Of a stretch of DNA of 64,000 nucleotides, positions 53,377 through 63,412 are shown in pieces. The stretch comes from Solihabitans fulvus (GTDB lineage: Bacteria; Actinomycetota; Actinomycetes; Mycobacteriales; Pseudonocardiaceae), in assembly GCF_008386585.1 (NCBI RefSeq), contig NZ_VUOB01000076.1, positions 1 through 64,000 on the forward strand. Reading direction: 5' to 3'. The position numbers were made by a program, and so were the translations under genes. The first letter of the stretch is position 1. Each line of letters opens with the position of its first letter. The notes beneath the pieces are model-generated. The model was not told the origin of the DNA. It saw only the letters and a list, made by a program, of their open reading frames with translations, and searched no databases.

Positions 53377-54890
53377 GCCGATTCCTTTGTCATGTACTGC
53401 ATCAGCCGCTCCTGTGAGGCCTCCGCGCGGTCGACCTCGCCGGTGATCCGGCCGCGGGACAGGGCGTAGATCCGGTCGCACAGGCCGAGCAGCTCAGGCA
53501 GCTCCGAGGAGATCACCAGAATCGCCTTCCCCTCGTCGGCCAGCCGGTTGATGATGGTGTAGATCTCGTACTTCGCGCCGACGTCGATGCCCCTGGTCGG
53601 CTCGTCCAAAATCAACACGTCCGGGTCGGTGAGGATCCACTTCGACAGCACGACTTTCTGTTGGTTGCCGCCGCTGAGCTTCCCGGTGATGCTCCGGACG
53701 CTGGGCGCCTTGATGTTCATCTGGCGCTGGTACTTCGTGGCCACCTGGTGTTCCTCGTTCTCGTTCACCCAGCCACGGCTGGAGAGCTGACCGAGACCCG
53801 CCGAGGAGATGTTGCGTTTGATGTCGTCGATCAGGTTGAGGCCGTACCGTTTCCGGTCCTCCGTGACGTACGCGATCCCGTTGGCGATCGCGTCCCGCAC
53901 CGAACGAAGGCGGACCTCCTTGCCGTCCTTGACGACGCGGCCGGAGATGTCCTTTCCATACGTGCGACCGAAGACGCTCATCGCCAACTCGGTTCTGCCG
54001 GCCCCCATCAGGCCGGCGAGGCCGACGATCTCCCCACGGTGCAGCACCAGGTTCGCGTGGTCGACCACCACCCGACCGGTCTGCGTCGGGCTGTGCACGG
54101 TCCAGTCCTCGATCCGCAGGACCTCCGCGCCGACGGTCGGGACGTGCGGCGGGAAGCGGTCGGACAGGTCCCGCCCAACCATGGCCGAGATGATCCTTCC
54201 CTCGGTGGCCTCCGTCGTCGGGAAGTCCGCCACGGTCCGGCCGTCCCGCAGGATCGTGATCGAGTCGGCCACGGCCATGATCTCGTTGAGCTTGTGCGAG
54301 ATGATCACGCAGGTCACGCCCTGCTCACGCAGTTGACGCAGCAGCCCGAGCAGGTGCTCGGAGTCGCTGTCGTTCAGTGCCGCGGTCGGCTCGTCCAGGA
54401 TCAGCAACCGCACTGACTTCGACAGCGCCTTGGCGATCTCGACCAGCTGCTGCTTGCCGACGCCGAGCTCGTTCACCGGCGTGACCGGCAGTTCGTCAAG
54501 GCCGACCCGGCGAAGCAGTTCGGCGGCGGCGTGGTTGGTCCGGTTCCAGTCGATCAGGCCACCGGAGGACAGCTCGTTGCCAAGGAAGATGTTCTCCGCG
54601 ATGGAGAGCTGCGGGCACAGCGCGAGTTCCTGGTGGATGATCACGATCCCGCGCCGCTCGCTGTCCCTGATCGACGAGAATGCGCACTCGGCGCCGTCGA
54701 ACTCGATCGACCCGGAGTACGACCCGTGCGGGTAGACACCGGACAGCACCTTCATCAGGGTCGACTTGCCGGCGCCGTTCTCACCGCAGATCGCGTGGAT
54801 CTCGCCTCGGCGGACATCCAGGTGGACGTCCTCGAGCGCCTTGACCCCCGGGAACGTCTTGGTGATGTCCCGCATCCGGAGAATGGTCAT
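53373..54890 (-). CDS. gguA: Multiple-monosaccharide ABC ATPase GguA-like
   Basis: The product is 505 residues: two fused ABC cassettes of the CUT2 type. The first has Walker A GENGAGKST and LDEPTAAL. The second has a degenerate Walker A (LMGAGRTE) but intact signature LSGGNQQK and LDEPTRGIDVG. The ATG overlaps the binding-protein stop. It powers the GguB permease. Confidence 0.92.
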   Translation of the reverse strand: MTILRMRDITKTFPGVKALEDVHLDVRRGEIHAICGENGAGKSTLMKVLSGVYPHGSYSGSIEFDGAECAFSSIRDSERRGIVIIHQELALCPQLSIAENIFLGNELSSGGLIDWNRTNHAAAELLRRVGLDELPVTPVNELGVGKQQLVEIAKALSKSVRLLILDEPTAALNDSDSEHLLGLLRQLREQGVTCVIISHKLNEIMAVADSITILRDGRTVADFPTTEATEGRIISAMVGRDLSDRFPPHVPTVGAEVLRIEDWTVHSPTQTGRVVVDHANLVLHRGEIVGLAGLMGAGRTELAMSVFGRTYGKDISGRVVKDGKEVRLRSVRDAIANGIAYVTEDRKRYGLNLIDDIKRNISSAGLGQLSSRGWVNENEEHQVATKYQRQMNIKAPSVRSITGKLSGGNQQKVVLSKWILTDPDVLILDEPTRGIDVGAKYEIYTIINRLADEGKAILVISSELPELLGLCDRIYALSRGRITGEVDRAEASQERLMQYMTKESA

Positions 54891-56008
54891 TTCAACTGGT
54901 CCGCCGAGTAGTAGCCGGAGTCCACCAGCACCTTCTGGAGGTTGTCCTTGCCGACGACCACCGGCTGGAGCAGCTGGCTCGGCACGACCTTGACCCCGTT
55001 GTTGTAGTCCGTGGTGTTGTTCACCTGCGGCTTGTCGCCCTTGAGCACGGTGTCTGCCATGCCAACGGTGGCCTTGGCCAGGTCACGGGTGTCCTTGAAG
55101 ACCGTCGAGTACTGCTCGCCGGCGATGATCGACTTGACCGAGGCGACCTCCGCGTCCTGCCCGGTCACCACAGGGTAGGGCTGCGAACCCGTGCCGTAGC
55201 CGTTGCTCTTGAGCGCGGACAGGATGCCGATCGACAGCCCGTCGTACGGCGAGAGCACGCCAGCAACGGTCTGGCCGCCGTGGTAGGTCTTGGTCAGCAG
55301 GTCCTCCATCCGACGCTGCGCGGTCGCCGGGTCCCACCGCAGGATCGCCACCGTCGCGAAGTCGGTCTGTCCACTCGCGACCTTCAGCACGCCCTTGTCC
55401 AGGTACGGCTTCAACACCGACATCGCGCCGTTGAAGAAGAACGTGGCGTTGTTGTCGTCCGGCGAGCCGGCGAACAGCTCGACGTTGAACGGCCCGGTGA
55501 CGCTAGGGTCGTCCGTGCCGTCGACCTTCTTGATCTTCAGCCCGGTCAGCAGCGAGGTCGCCTGCTCGACGCCGACCTTGAAGTTGTCGAACGTGGCGTA
55601 GTAGTCCACGTTCGGGCTGTTGCGGATCAGCCGGTCGTACGCGATGACCGGGATCTTCTTGTCCGCAGCCTCCTGAAGCTGGGTGGTGATCGCCGTGCCG
55701 TCGATCGAGGCGATCACGAGCAGCTTCGCGCCCTTGGTGATCTGGTTCTCGATCTGGTTCACCTGCGTCGGGATGTCGTTCTCGGCGTACTGGAGGTCCA
55801 CCTTGTAGCCCAGCTTCTCCAGCTGTGCCTTGATGTTGTCCCCGTCATGGATCCAACGCTCGGACGACTTCGTCGGCATCGTCACGCCGACCAACCCGCC
55901 CGCGTTGGCCCCTGGCTGCGAGGCCTGGTCGGCGGTCTTGGCGCTCGACCCGCACGCGGAGAGCGTGACGGCGAGCGCGAGGACTCCAGCGACAGCGGCG
56001 ATTCTCAT
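54887..56008 (-). CDS. chvE: ChvE-like sugar-binding lipoprotein
   Basis: The product is 373 residues with a lipoprotein signal (LSAC, Cys19) and a periplasmic-binding-protein type I fold. VGVTMPTKSSERWIHDG and VIAYDRLI are hallmarks of ChvE, which binds arabinose, galactose, glucose and xylose. GGGAGG precedes the ATG, which overlaps the araA stop by one base. Its position after araBDA suggests L-arabinose and related sugars as ligands. Confidence 0.9.
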   Translation of the reverse strand: MRIAAVAGVLALAVTLSACGSSAKTADQASQPGANAGGLVGVTMPTKSSERWIHDGDNIKAQLEKLGYKVDLQYAENDIPTQVNQIENQITKGAKLLVIASIDGTAITTQLQEAADKKIPVIAYDRLIRNSPNVDYYATFDNFKVGVEQATSLLTGLKIKKVDGTDDPSVTGPFNVELFAGSPDDNNATFFFNGAMSVLKPYLDKGVLKVASGQTDFATVAILRWDPATAQRRMEDLLTKTYHGGQTVAGVLSPYDGLSIGILSALKSNGYGTGSQPYPVVTGQDAEVASVKSIIAGEQYSTVFKDTRDLAKATVGMADTVLKGDKPQVNNTTDYNNGVKVVPSQLLQPVVVGKDNLQKVLVDSGYYSADQLK

Positions 56009-57516
56009 CAGATTCCTCCCTTGAGCCGGTAGTACGCCTGGTTCCAGCGCACCCGGTCGGCGAACGTGCTTGGGGTGGTGTCCCTGTCGATCACCAACAA
56101 CTCGGTGTTCACCATGGTTGAGAAGTCACGCAGGGTCTCGACGCCGACGGCCTGGGTCAGCACGGTGTGGTGCGGTCCGCCGGCGATGAGCCACGACTCG
56201 GCGGACGTCGACAGCGACGGGCTCGGCCGCCACACCGCCCGCGCGACCGGCAGGCGCTCCAGCGGTTCGTCCGGCGGGACGACCTCGATCTCGTTGGCCA
56301 CGAACCGGAACCGGTCGCCGAGGTCGGCAAGGCCGATGACGACGCCGGGGCCGGAAGCGGAGTCGAACACGAGCCGTACCGGGTCCTCCCTGCCGCCGAT
56401 GCCGAGCGGGTGGATCTCGCAGGACGGCCGCTGCCCGGCGATGCTCGGGCACACCTCCAGCATGTGCGCGCCGAGGATCTTCGGCTCGCCCGGTCCGAAG
56501 TGGTAGGTGTAGTCCTCCATGAACGACGTGCCCCGACCGGTGCCGTGGCCCATCGCCTTCACTGCCGCGAGGAGCGCGGAGGTCTTCCAGTCCCCCTCGC
56601 CACCGAAGCCGTAGCCGTCGGCCATCAGCCGCTGCACGGCCAGGCCGGGCAACTGGCGCAGACCGCCGAGGTCCTCGAAGTTCGTGGTGAACGCGCCGAA
56701 ACCGCCGTCGGTGAGGAACCCGCGCAGGCCGACCTCGATCCTGGCCGCGTATCTCAGCGCATCGCGCCGATCACCGCCGGCCCGGAGCTCGGGAGCCAGG
56801 TCGTAGACGTCGGCGTACTCGGCGACGAGCGCGTCCACCGCGCCGTCCGGCACGGCGTCGACCCGCTCGACCAGGTCGTTGACCCCGTGGGTGTTCACCG
56901 AGACGCCGAACCTCAGCTCGGCCTCGACCTTGTCGCCCTCGGTCACGGCGACGTCCCGCATGTTGTCGCCGAACCGGGCCAACTTCAGCGAGCGCAGGTG
57001 CGCGAGGCCCGTGGCCGCTCGCACCCATTCGTCGACGCGTCCGACCAGCCGAGGGTCGCTCGCGTGCCCGACAACGGTCTTGCGGGCGACCCCGAGTCGC
57101 GTCTGGATGTAGCCGAACTCGCGGTCGCCGTGCGCGGCCTGGTTGAGGTTCATGAAGTCCATGTCGATGGTTCGCCATGGCAGCGCCTCGTTGAGCTGGG
57201 TGTGCAGGTGCAGCAGCGGCTTGCGCAGCATGTCCAGCCCGGTGATCCACATCTTCGCGGGCGAGAAGGTGTGCATCCACGCGATCACGCCGACGCACGT
57301 CGGGTCGGCGTTCGCGGCGAGCATCACCTGGCGGATGCCGGCGGTGCCGGTGAGCACCGGGTGGCCGACGATGTCCGCGGCGATGGCGCCGGAGTCGGCC
57401 AACATTCGCTGGATCTGCTGCGACTGGGCGGCGACCTGGTCCAGGGTGTCCTGGCCGTAGAGGGCTTGGCTTCCGGTGAGGAACCAGACCCGGGGCTTGC
57501 TTTCCACCTGTGTCAT
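56008..57516 (-). CDS. araA: L-arabinose isomerase
   Basis: The 502-residue enzyme converts L-arabinose to L-ribulose in the cytoplasm and needs Mn(II). Metal-site residues are visible in FGGEGDWKTSAL, SFMEDYTYHF, GAHMLEVCPS and AGGPHHTVL. Length is that of the family. I use ATG at 57516, with AGGAG six bases upstream and overlapping the araD stop by one base. An in-frame TTG lies one codon earlier. Confidence 0.95.
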   Translation of the reverse strand: MTQVESKPRVWFLTGSQALYGQDTLDQVAAQSQQIQRMLADSGAIAADIVGHPVLTGTAGIRQVMLAANADPTCVGVIAWMHTFSPAKMWITGLDMLRKPLLHLHTQLNEALPWRTIDMDFMNLNQAAHGDREFGYIQTRLGVARKTVVGHASDPRLVGRVDEWVRAATGLAHLRSLKLARFGDNMRDVAVTEGDKVEAELRFGVSVNTHGVNDLVERVDAVPDGAVDALVAEYADVYDLAPELRAGGDRRDALRYAARIEVGLRGFLTDGGFGAFTTNFEDLGGLRQLPGLAVQRLMADGYGFGGEGDWKTSALLAAVKAMGHGTGRGTSFMEDYTYHFGPGEPKILGAHMLEVCPSIAGQRPSCEIHPLGIGGREDPVRLVFDSASGPGVVIGLADLGDRFRFVANEIEVVPPDEPLERLPVARAVWRPSPSLSTSAESWLIAGGPHHTVLTQAVGVETLRDFSTMVNTELLVIDRDTTPSTFADRVRWNQAYYRLKGGI

Positions 57517-58202
57517 CAACGCTCCTGGTGCTGGCCGTAGACGTTCTGATAGCGGTCGTGCAGCCGGTCGATGTCCTCCTGGCGCAACGGTTCTGGCGTG
57601 CCGAGCTGACGCGCGATGTGGACGGTCCTGGCCACGTCCTCCACCATCACCGCCGCCTTGACCGCCGATCGCGCGTCCCTGCCGACCGTGAACGGACCGT
57701 GGTTGCGCATCAGCACCGCGGGCGACCGGCTGCCGCGCAGGGTGTCCACGATCCCTCGGCCGATCGAGTCGTCACCGATCATGGCGAACGGCCCGACCGG
57801 GACCTCCCCGCCGAACTCGTCCGCGATCATGGTGAGCACGCACGGAATCGGTTCTCCGCGCGCGGCCCACGCCGTCGCGAAGGTCGAGTGCGTGTGGACG
57901 ACCCCGCCGACCTCGGGCATGTGTCGGTAGACGTACGCGTGGGCGGCGGTGTCCGAGGACGGCGCGAACCGGCCGTGCACCAGTTCTCCGTGCAGGTCGG
58001 TGACGACCATGGTGTCCTCGGTGAGTTGGTCGTAGGACACCCCGGACGGCTTGATCACCATCAGGTCCTCGCCAGGGACACGGGCGGAGACGTTGCCAGC
58101 GGTCCAGATCACCAGCTCGTTGCGGGTCAGCTCCCCGTGCAGCGCGGCGACTGTCCGGCACAGGTCTGCGACCGTGTCCAGCACGGCCGTGGACATGGGC
58201 AT
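57516..58202 (-). CDS. araD: L-ribulose-5-phosphate 4-epimerase
   Basis: The 228-residue class II aldolase/epimerase makes D-xylulose 5-phosphate, linking arabinose to the pentose phosphate pathway. TAGNVSAR, IKPSGV, the zinc-binding VVHTHSTFATAWA and RNHGPF are all present. The ATG directly follows the araB stop codon with no gap, so it is coupled to araB. A second ATG two codons on is possible. Confidence 0.94.
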   Translation of the reverse strand: MPMSTAVLDTVADLCRTVAALHGELTRNELVIWTAGNVSARVPGEDLMVIKPSGVSYDQLTEDTMVVTDLHGELVHGRFAPSSDTAAHAYVYRHMPEVGGVVHTHSTFATAWAARGEPIPCVLTMIADEFGGEVPVGPFAMIGDDSIGRGIVDTLRGSRSPAVLMRNHGPFTVGRDARSAVKAAVMVEDVARTVHIARQLGTPEPLRQEDIDRLHDRYQNVYGQHQER

Positions 58203-59846
58203 CTACTTCTGTCCCTTCTGGACTTTGCGGCGGGCCCGGAGCCGGTGCATGACATCGTTGCCGCCCCGGCCGAAGTAGTCGTGCAACATCCGGTACTCCT
58301 CGAACAGCTCCTGGTACGCCTCGACATTGACCTCGATCGGCAGGTAGACGTCCTTGGCCATCGAGCCCATGGCGTTCGCCGCGGCGTGGATGTCCTGGTA
58401 CGCCCCGGCTGCGACGGCGGCGTGCATCGCCGACCCAAGGGCGGGTCCCTGCGCCGAGCCGATGGTGGACAGCGGCAGGTTCGTGACGTCCGCGTAGATC
58501 TGCATGAGCAGGTCGTTGCGCACCAACCCGCCCGCGATCACCAGCTCCCGCACCGGCACACCCGCGTCGATGAACGTGTCGACGATCATGCGCGTGCCGA
58601 ACGCCGTTGCCTCAAGCAACGCGCGGTAGACGTCCTCCGGCTTGGTCGCCAGCGTCTGCCCGACGACGACGCCGGACAGTTCGTGGTCGACCAGCACCGA
58701 ACGGTTTCCGAGGTGCCAGTCAAGGGCGATCAGGCCGTGCTCGCCGATGCGCTGGTCGCGGGCCAGGTTGGTGAGGTGTTCGTGCGGATCCGCCACCTGG
58801 TACGGAACGCAGTTGTCGACGAACCAGGCGAAGATGTCGCCGACCCCGCTCTGCCCTGCCTCATACCCCCAGAGCCCCGGCACGATCCCGCCGTCGACGA
58901 CCCCACACATGCCCGGCACCTCGCGGAGTTCGGCGCCGTTCATCACGTGACACGTGGAGGTCCCCATGATGGCGACCATCTGCCCTGGCTCGACGGCCCG
59001 CGCCGCGGGCGCGGTGACATGGGCGTCGACGTTGCCCACCGCGACGGCGATACCCTCGGGCAGTCCCGTCCACGCGGCCGCCTCGGCGGTGAGCATTCCG
59101 GCCGGCGCGCCGAGCTGTCCCAGCGGATGGGCGAGCTTGTCCACGACGAAGTCGCCGAAGTCGGGGTTCAGCTCGGCGAGGAAGTCCCTGCTCGGGTACT
59201 GCCCGTCCTGGTAGATGCCCTTGTACCCGGCCGTGCACGCGTTTCGTACGTAGTTCCCGGTGAGCTGCCAGACGATCCAGTCCGCGAGCTCCACGAGGTG
59301 GCGCGTCGCGGCGTACACCTGTGGCGCGTCCTCGAGGATCTCCAGGGCCTTGGCGAACTCCCACTCGGCGGAGATCAGCCCGCCGTACCGTGGCAACCAC
59401 TTCTCGGTCCTGGCCCGAGCGAGATCGTTGATCCGGTCGGCCTGCGGCTGGGCCGCGTGATGCTTCCAGAGCTTGACGTAGGCGTGCGGCTCGTCGGCGA
59501 ACTCCGGCAGCTCGCACAACGGTGTGCCGGCGGAGGTGACCGGGACCACCGTGCACGCTGTGAAGTCCGTGCCGATACCGATCACGTCCCGAGGGTCGGC
59601 GCCGGCGTCGCGCAGGGCCTCGGGCACCGCGGTGCGCAGCACCTCGATGTAGTCCATGGGGACCTGGAGTGCCCAGTCCGGCGGGAGCGCACGGCCGCTG
59701 GGCAGGGCCCGGTCGAGGACGCCGTGCGGGTACTCGTGGACAGCACTGCCGAGCTCGGCGCCGTCACGTACCCGGACCACGACGGCCCGCCCGGAGAGGG
59801 TGCCGAAGTCGACACCGACGACCAGGGGTTCCGCGTGTGCTGACAC
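58203..59846 (-). CDS. araB: L-ribulokinase
   Basis: The 547-residue FGGY-family kinase phosphorylates L-ribulose. The phosphate-1 motif GVDFGTLSGRAVV opens the protein. GTDFTACT, IMGTSTCHVM and AGGLVRNDLLMQIYADV give the ATPase-fold motifs of AraB. AAGGAGG lies five bases before the GTG start, and a TGTTAGCGCTAACA palindrome lies just upstream of that. Confidence 0.95.
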   Translation of the reverse strand: MSAHAEPLVVGVDFGTLSGRAVVVRVRDGAELGSAVHEYPHGVLDRALPSGRALPPDWALQVPMDYIEVLRTAVPEALRDAGADPRDVIGIGTDFTACTVVPVTSAGTPLCELPEFADEPHAYVKLWKHHAAQPQADRINDLARARTEKWLPRYGGLISAEWEFAKALEILEDAPQVYAATRHLVELADWIVWQLTGNYVRNACTAGYKGIYQDGQYPSRDFLAELNPDFGDFVVDKLAHPLGQLGAPAGMLTAEAAAWTGLPEGIAVAVGNVDAHVTAPAARAVEPGQMVAIMGTSTCHVMNGAELREVPGMCGVVDGGIVPGLWGYEAGQSGVGDIFAWFVDNCVPYQVADPHEHLTNLARDQRIGEHGLIALDWHLGNRSVLVDHELSGVVVGQTLATKPEDVYRALLEATAFGTRMIVDTFIDAGVPVRELVIAGGLVRNDLLMQIYADVTNLPLSTIGSAQGPALGSAMHAAVAAGAYQDIHAAANAMGSMAKDVYLPIEVNVEAYQELFEEYRMLHDYFGRGGNDVMHRLRARRKVQKGQK

Positions 59847-59862
59847 AGGCCCTCCTTTGCAG

Positions 59863-59876
59863 TGTTAGCGCTAACA
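59863..59876. promoter_or_regulatory. Perfect palindromic operator before araB
   Basis: TGTTAGCGCTAACA is a LacI-type palindrome in the 61-base gap between yjfF and araB, 17 bases before the araB start. It would allow arabinose-linked control of araBDA separately from the importer upstream. The cognate regulator is not obvious in the window. Confidence 0.72.
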
Positions 59877-59907
59877 TTTCGCTCGCGCGTCAGTCAGGCA
59901 GAACTGG

Positions 59908-60873
59908 TTACCGTGTGCGGCGGGTGACCAGCCGCTGTAGGACGATGAACAGGAACAGCAGTGCGCCGATCACGATCCGGGTCCACCAGGAGCTGAGCGT
60001 GCCGTCGAAGGTGATCAGCGTCTGGATGACGCCGAGCACGGTGACGCCGAGCACGGTGCCGAGGAGGTAGCCGGATCCTCCGGTCAGCACTGTTCCGCCG
60101 ATGACAACCGCCGCGATGGCGTCCAGCTCCATCCCGATGGCGTGCAACGGGTTGCCGGACAACGTGTAGAACGCCAGCAACAGGCCGCCGAGCGCGGAAC
60201 AGAAACCGCTGACCGCGTAGATCTGGATCTTCGTGCGGCCCACCGGCAGGCCCATCAACATCGCGGACTGCTCGCTGCCGCCGACCGCGTACACCGTGCG
60301 GCCGAATCGCGTGTAGTGCAGCACGTACACGCCCACCGCGACCACGACCAGCGCGATCACCACGCCGATGGACACGTGCGTGCCACCGGGCAGCGAGATC
60401 GGCGTCTGGGCGACGTAGGTGAAGAACGGGTTCGTGATCGAGATCGACTCGACGCTGATGGTGTAGCAGAGCCCGCGCGCCAGGAACATCCCAGCGAGGG
60501 TCACCACGAACGGTTGCAGCTCGAAGAAGTGGATGACCGCACCCATGCCCAGTCCGAGACTGGCGCCGATCACCAGGACCACCAGGATGACGACGGGAGC
60601 AGGCCACCCGTGCCCGAGCAGCTTCGCGGACACCAGGGTGGACAGCGCGACAACCGAGCCGACCGACAGGTCGATGCCCCCGCTGAGGATCACGAACGTC
60701 ATCCCCGCGGCGACCACCAACAGGAACGCGTTGTCGATCAGGAGGTTCAGCACCACCTGCGAGTCGGCGAAGCCGTCGTACCTGGCAGAGCCGAATCCGA
60801 AGGCGCCGACGAGCATCACCAGCGTGGCCAGGATCGGGAGATAGCGCTTGCGGGACACGGTCAGCGTGGTCAT
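59908..60873 (-). CDS. yjfF: Sugar ABC permease YjfF-like
   Basis: The product is 321 residues, CUT2 permease with about nine membrane segments, GGIDLSVGSVVALS and MELDAIAAVVIGGTVLTGG. ATG overlaps the ytfT-like stop. In E. coli YjfF and YtfT form the channel for galactofuranose; here the neighbouring araBDA points to arabinofuranose. Confidence 0.85.
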   Translation of the reverse strand: MTTLTVSRKRYLPILATLVMLVGAFGFGSARYDGFADSQVVLNLLIDNAFLLVVAAGMTFVILSGGIDLSVGSVVALSTLVSAKLLGHGWPAPVVILVVLVIGASLGLGMGAVIHFFELQPFVVTLAGMFLARGLCYTISVESISITNPFFTYVAQTPISLPGGTHVSIGVVIALVVVAVGVYVLHYTRFGRTVYAVGGSEQSAMLMGLPVGRTKIQIYAVSGFCSALGGLLLAFYTLSGNPLHAIGMELDAIAAVVIGGTVLTGGSGYLLGTVLGVTVLGVIQTLITFDGTLSSWWTRIVIGALLFLFIVLQRLVTRRTR

Positions 60874-61919
60874 AGCGTCACCTCCACTTTTTCGTCCTTG
60901 ACGACCGGGACCGACCGACGGGACCGGCGGGCGAACTTCCGCCGGAACTGCGGCGACTGCACTAGGCACACCGCCAGCACCACGACCGCCTTGAACAGCA
61001 GCGTGGTCTCCGGCGGGATCCCCAGGGTGTAGACAGTCGTGGACAGGGTCTGGATGAGCAACGCGCCGATGACCGTGCCGCCGAAGGAGAACCGGCCGCC
61101 GGTCAGGCGCGTGCCGCCGATGACCACCGCGAGGATGGCGTCCAGCTCGATCCACAGGCCGGCGTTGTTGCCGTCGGCGCTGGAGACGTTCGAGCTGATC
61201 ATCAGCCCGGCCACGCCGGCGCACAGGCCGCAGAAGACGTACGTGAGCCAGATCAGCCGCCGGGACGCCACCCCGGCGAGCCTGCTCGCCTCCGGGTTCC
61301 CGCCGACCGCCTCGATCAGCATGCCCAGCGCGGACTTGCGGACCGCCAGGGACGAGATCCCGAATGCGGCCAGCGCGATCAGGATCGACAACGGCACCGT
61401 GGCCACGAAGCCGCCGCCGATGTCCCGGTAGTGGGTGCCGGTGATGGTGATGATCTGGCCGTCGGTGATCAGCTGGGCCAGGCCGCGGCCGGCCACCATG
61501 AGGATCAACGTCCCCACGATCGGCTGCACCCCGAGCACGCTCACCAGGAACCCGTTGCACGCCCCGAGAAGCAGGCTCAGTGCGATGGCGATCCCCACTG
61601 CTCCCAGGGTCCCGCCGAGACTGTTCTGGTCTCCGAGCCTGCTCACCCAGAGGCACGCGACGGCCCCGCTGATGGCGACCACGGACCCAACGGACAGGTC
61701 GATGCCGCCGGTCGCGATGACGAGGGTCATGCCGAGGGCGACGAGAATGAGCGGGGCGCCGAACCGAAGAATGTCGATCAGGCTGCCGTAGAGGTGGCCC
61801 TCGCGGAACTGGACGGCGAAGAACCTCGGCGACGCGACGAAGTTGCCGAGAAGCAGCAGAACGAGGGCGGCAGCTGGCCAGAACAGGCGGTGTTTGACCA
61901 AGCGGGCGTAGGTGTTCAC
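60870..61919 (-). CDS. ytfT: Sugar ABC permease YtfT-like
   Basis: The product is 349 residues, CUT2 permease with GGIDLSVGSVVAISG and IELDAILAVVIGGTRLTGG. GTG start overlaps the ATPase stop. Two different permeases following one ATPase is the YtfQRT-YjfF layout, unlike AraH or XylH systems with a single permease. Confidence 0.86.
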   Translation of the reverse strand: MNTYARLVKHRLFWPAAALVLLLLGNFVASPRFFAVQFREGHLYGSLIDILRFGAPLILVALGMTLVIATGGIDLSVGSVVAISGAVACLWVSRLGDQNSLGGTLGAVGIAIALSLLLGACNGFLVSVLGVQPIVGTLILMVAGRGLAQLITDGQIITITGTHYRDIGGGFVATVPLSILIALAAFGISSLAVRKSALGMLIEAVGGNPEASRLAGVASRRLIWLTYVFCGLCAGVAGLMISSNVSSADGNNAGLWIELDAILAVVIGGTRLTGGRFSFGGTVIGALLIQTLSTTVYTLGIPPETTLLFKAVVVLAVCLVQSPQFRRKFARRSRRSVPVVKDEKVEVTL

Positions 61920-63409
61920 CGCTCCCCTCCGTCCGCGATGGTTGCCATGATGTCGTCCGGAGTGAGCGAGTCGTTCGCCAGTTGGGCCACGACGTGGCGG
62001 TCCCGCAGCACGGCCACCTTGTCACTCACCCTCAGCACTTCCTCCAACTCCGCGGAGATGAACACCACCGCCATGCCGTCCGCCGTCAGCTCCGCGACCA
62101 GCCGCTGGATCTCGGCCTTCGCGCCGACGTCGATGCCCCTGGTCGGTTCGTCCAGGATCAGCAGCTTCGGTTCGGTGATCAGCCACCGCGCGAGCAGGAC
62201 CTTCTGCTGGTTGCCACCGGACAGGTCGCCGGCCCTGGCCTCCGGGTCGGCCGGACGGATGTCCAGCAATTCGATGCTCCTGGCGACGATCTCGTCCTGC
62301 CGGCGCCGGGACAGCGGTCTGGTCCAGCCGCGGGCCGCCTGCATCGCGAGGATGATGTTCTCGCGGACGGTCAGATCCTGGATCAGGCCCTCGGTCTTGC
62401 GGTTCTCCGAGCAGAAGGCGATTCCCTTGCTCACGGCCACCCGAGGTGACCGCAACGCGACCGGGGTGTCGTCGATCCGCACCTCACCGGAGTCCGCGTG
62501 GTCGGCGCCGAACAGCAGCCGGGCGAGCTCGGTCCGTCCAGATCCGAGCAGCCCGGCCAGCCCGAGCACCGAACCGCGCGAGATCTCCAGCGAGAAGGGC
62601 GCGACGCTCCCCTTGCGGCCGAGGTCCGACGCCTGCATGAGCGTCCCCTCGCCGTGCCGCACCTCGCCACGGAGCCCCTCCAGCACGGGGAGGTCCTTGC
62701 CGATCATCTTCGCGACCAGCTCCCGTGCCGTGATGTCGGTGTACTCGCCGACGAGTTTCCCGTTGCGCAGCACGGTCATCCGGTCCGCGATGGCCAGGAC
62801 CTGGTCGATGAAGTGCGACACGAACAGGATCGCCATGCCCTGGGCGCGCAGCGACCGCATCACGCCGAGCAGCCGCTCGACCTCGCCAGGGTCCAGGCTG
62901 GACGTCGGCTCGTCCAGGACGAGGACGCGCGCGTCCACGTCCAGCGCACGCGCGATGGCGACGAGCTGTTGGACGGCGATCGACTGCTGGCCAAGCGGCG
63001 CCGACACGTCCAGCGACACCTCCAGCCTGGCCAGCAGCTCGACCGCCCGGCGACGCAGCGCCGACCAGTGGATCCGACCGAACCGACGGGGCTCGCGGCC
63101 CAGCAGGATGTTCTCCGCGACCGACAGGTTCGGGCACAGGTTCACCTCCTGGTAGACCGTGCTCACGCCGCCGCGCTGGGCCGCGGCGGGGCCGGCGAAG
63201 GACACGGGCTCGCCCGCGAACAGGACAGTGCCCGCGTCCACGCCGTGCACCCCCGTCAGGACCTTGATCAACGTGGACTTCCCGGCGCCGTTCTCGCCCA
63301 TCAGGGCGTGCACCTCACCGGGGAACAAACGGAAGTCCACGTCGTCAAGCGCGACGACACCCGCGAACTCCTTGCGGATGCCCGTCATCCGCAGAATCTC
63401 GGCCGGCAT
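61916..63409 (-). CDS. ytfR: Sugar ABC ATPase YtfR-like
   Basis: The product is 497 residues with two ABC cassettes: Walker A GENGAGKST and LDEPTSSLD in the first; LLGSGRTE, LSGGNQQKV and LDEPTRGIDVG in the second. The first-half signature is degenerate (IAVQQLVAIARAL), as is common in CUT2. It follows the binding protein after three bases. Confidence 0.91.
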   Translation of the reverse strand: MPAEILRMTGIRKEFAGVVALDDVDFRLFPGEVHALMGENGAGKSTLIKVLTGVHGVDAGTVLFAGEPVSFAGPAAAQRGGVSTVYQEVNLCPNLSVAENILLGREPRRFGRIHWSALRRRAVELLARLEVSLDVSAPLGQQSIAVQQLVAIARALDVDARVLVLDEPTSSLDPGEVERLLGVMRSLRAQGMAILFVSHFIDQVLAIADRMTVLRNGKLVGEYTDITARELVAKMIGKDLPVLEGLRGEVRHGEGTLMQASDLGRKGSVAPFSLEISRGSVLGLAGLLGSGRTELARLLFGADHADSGEVRIDDTPVALRSPRVAVSKGIAFCSENRKTEGLIQDLTVRENIILAMQAARGWTRPLSRRRQDEIVARSIELLDIRPADPEARAGDLSGGNQQKVLLARWLITEPKLLILDEPTRGIDVGAKAEIQRLVAELTADGMAVVFISAELEEVLRVSDKVAVLRDRHVVAQLANDSLTPDDIMATIADGGER

Positions 63410-63412
63410 GGA

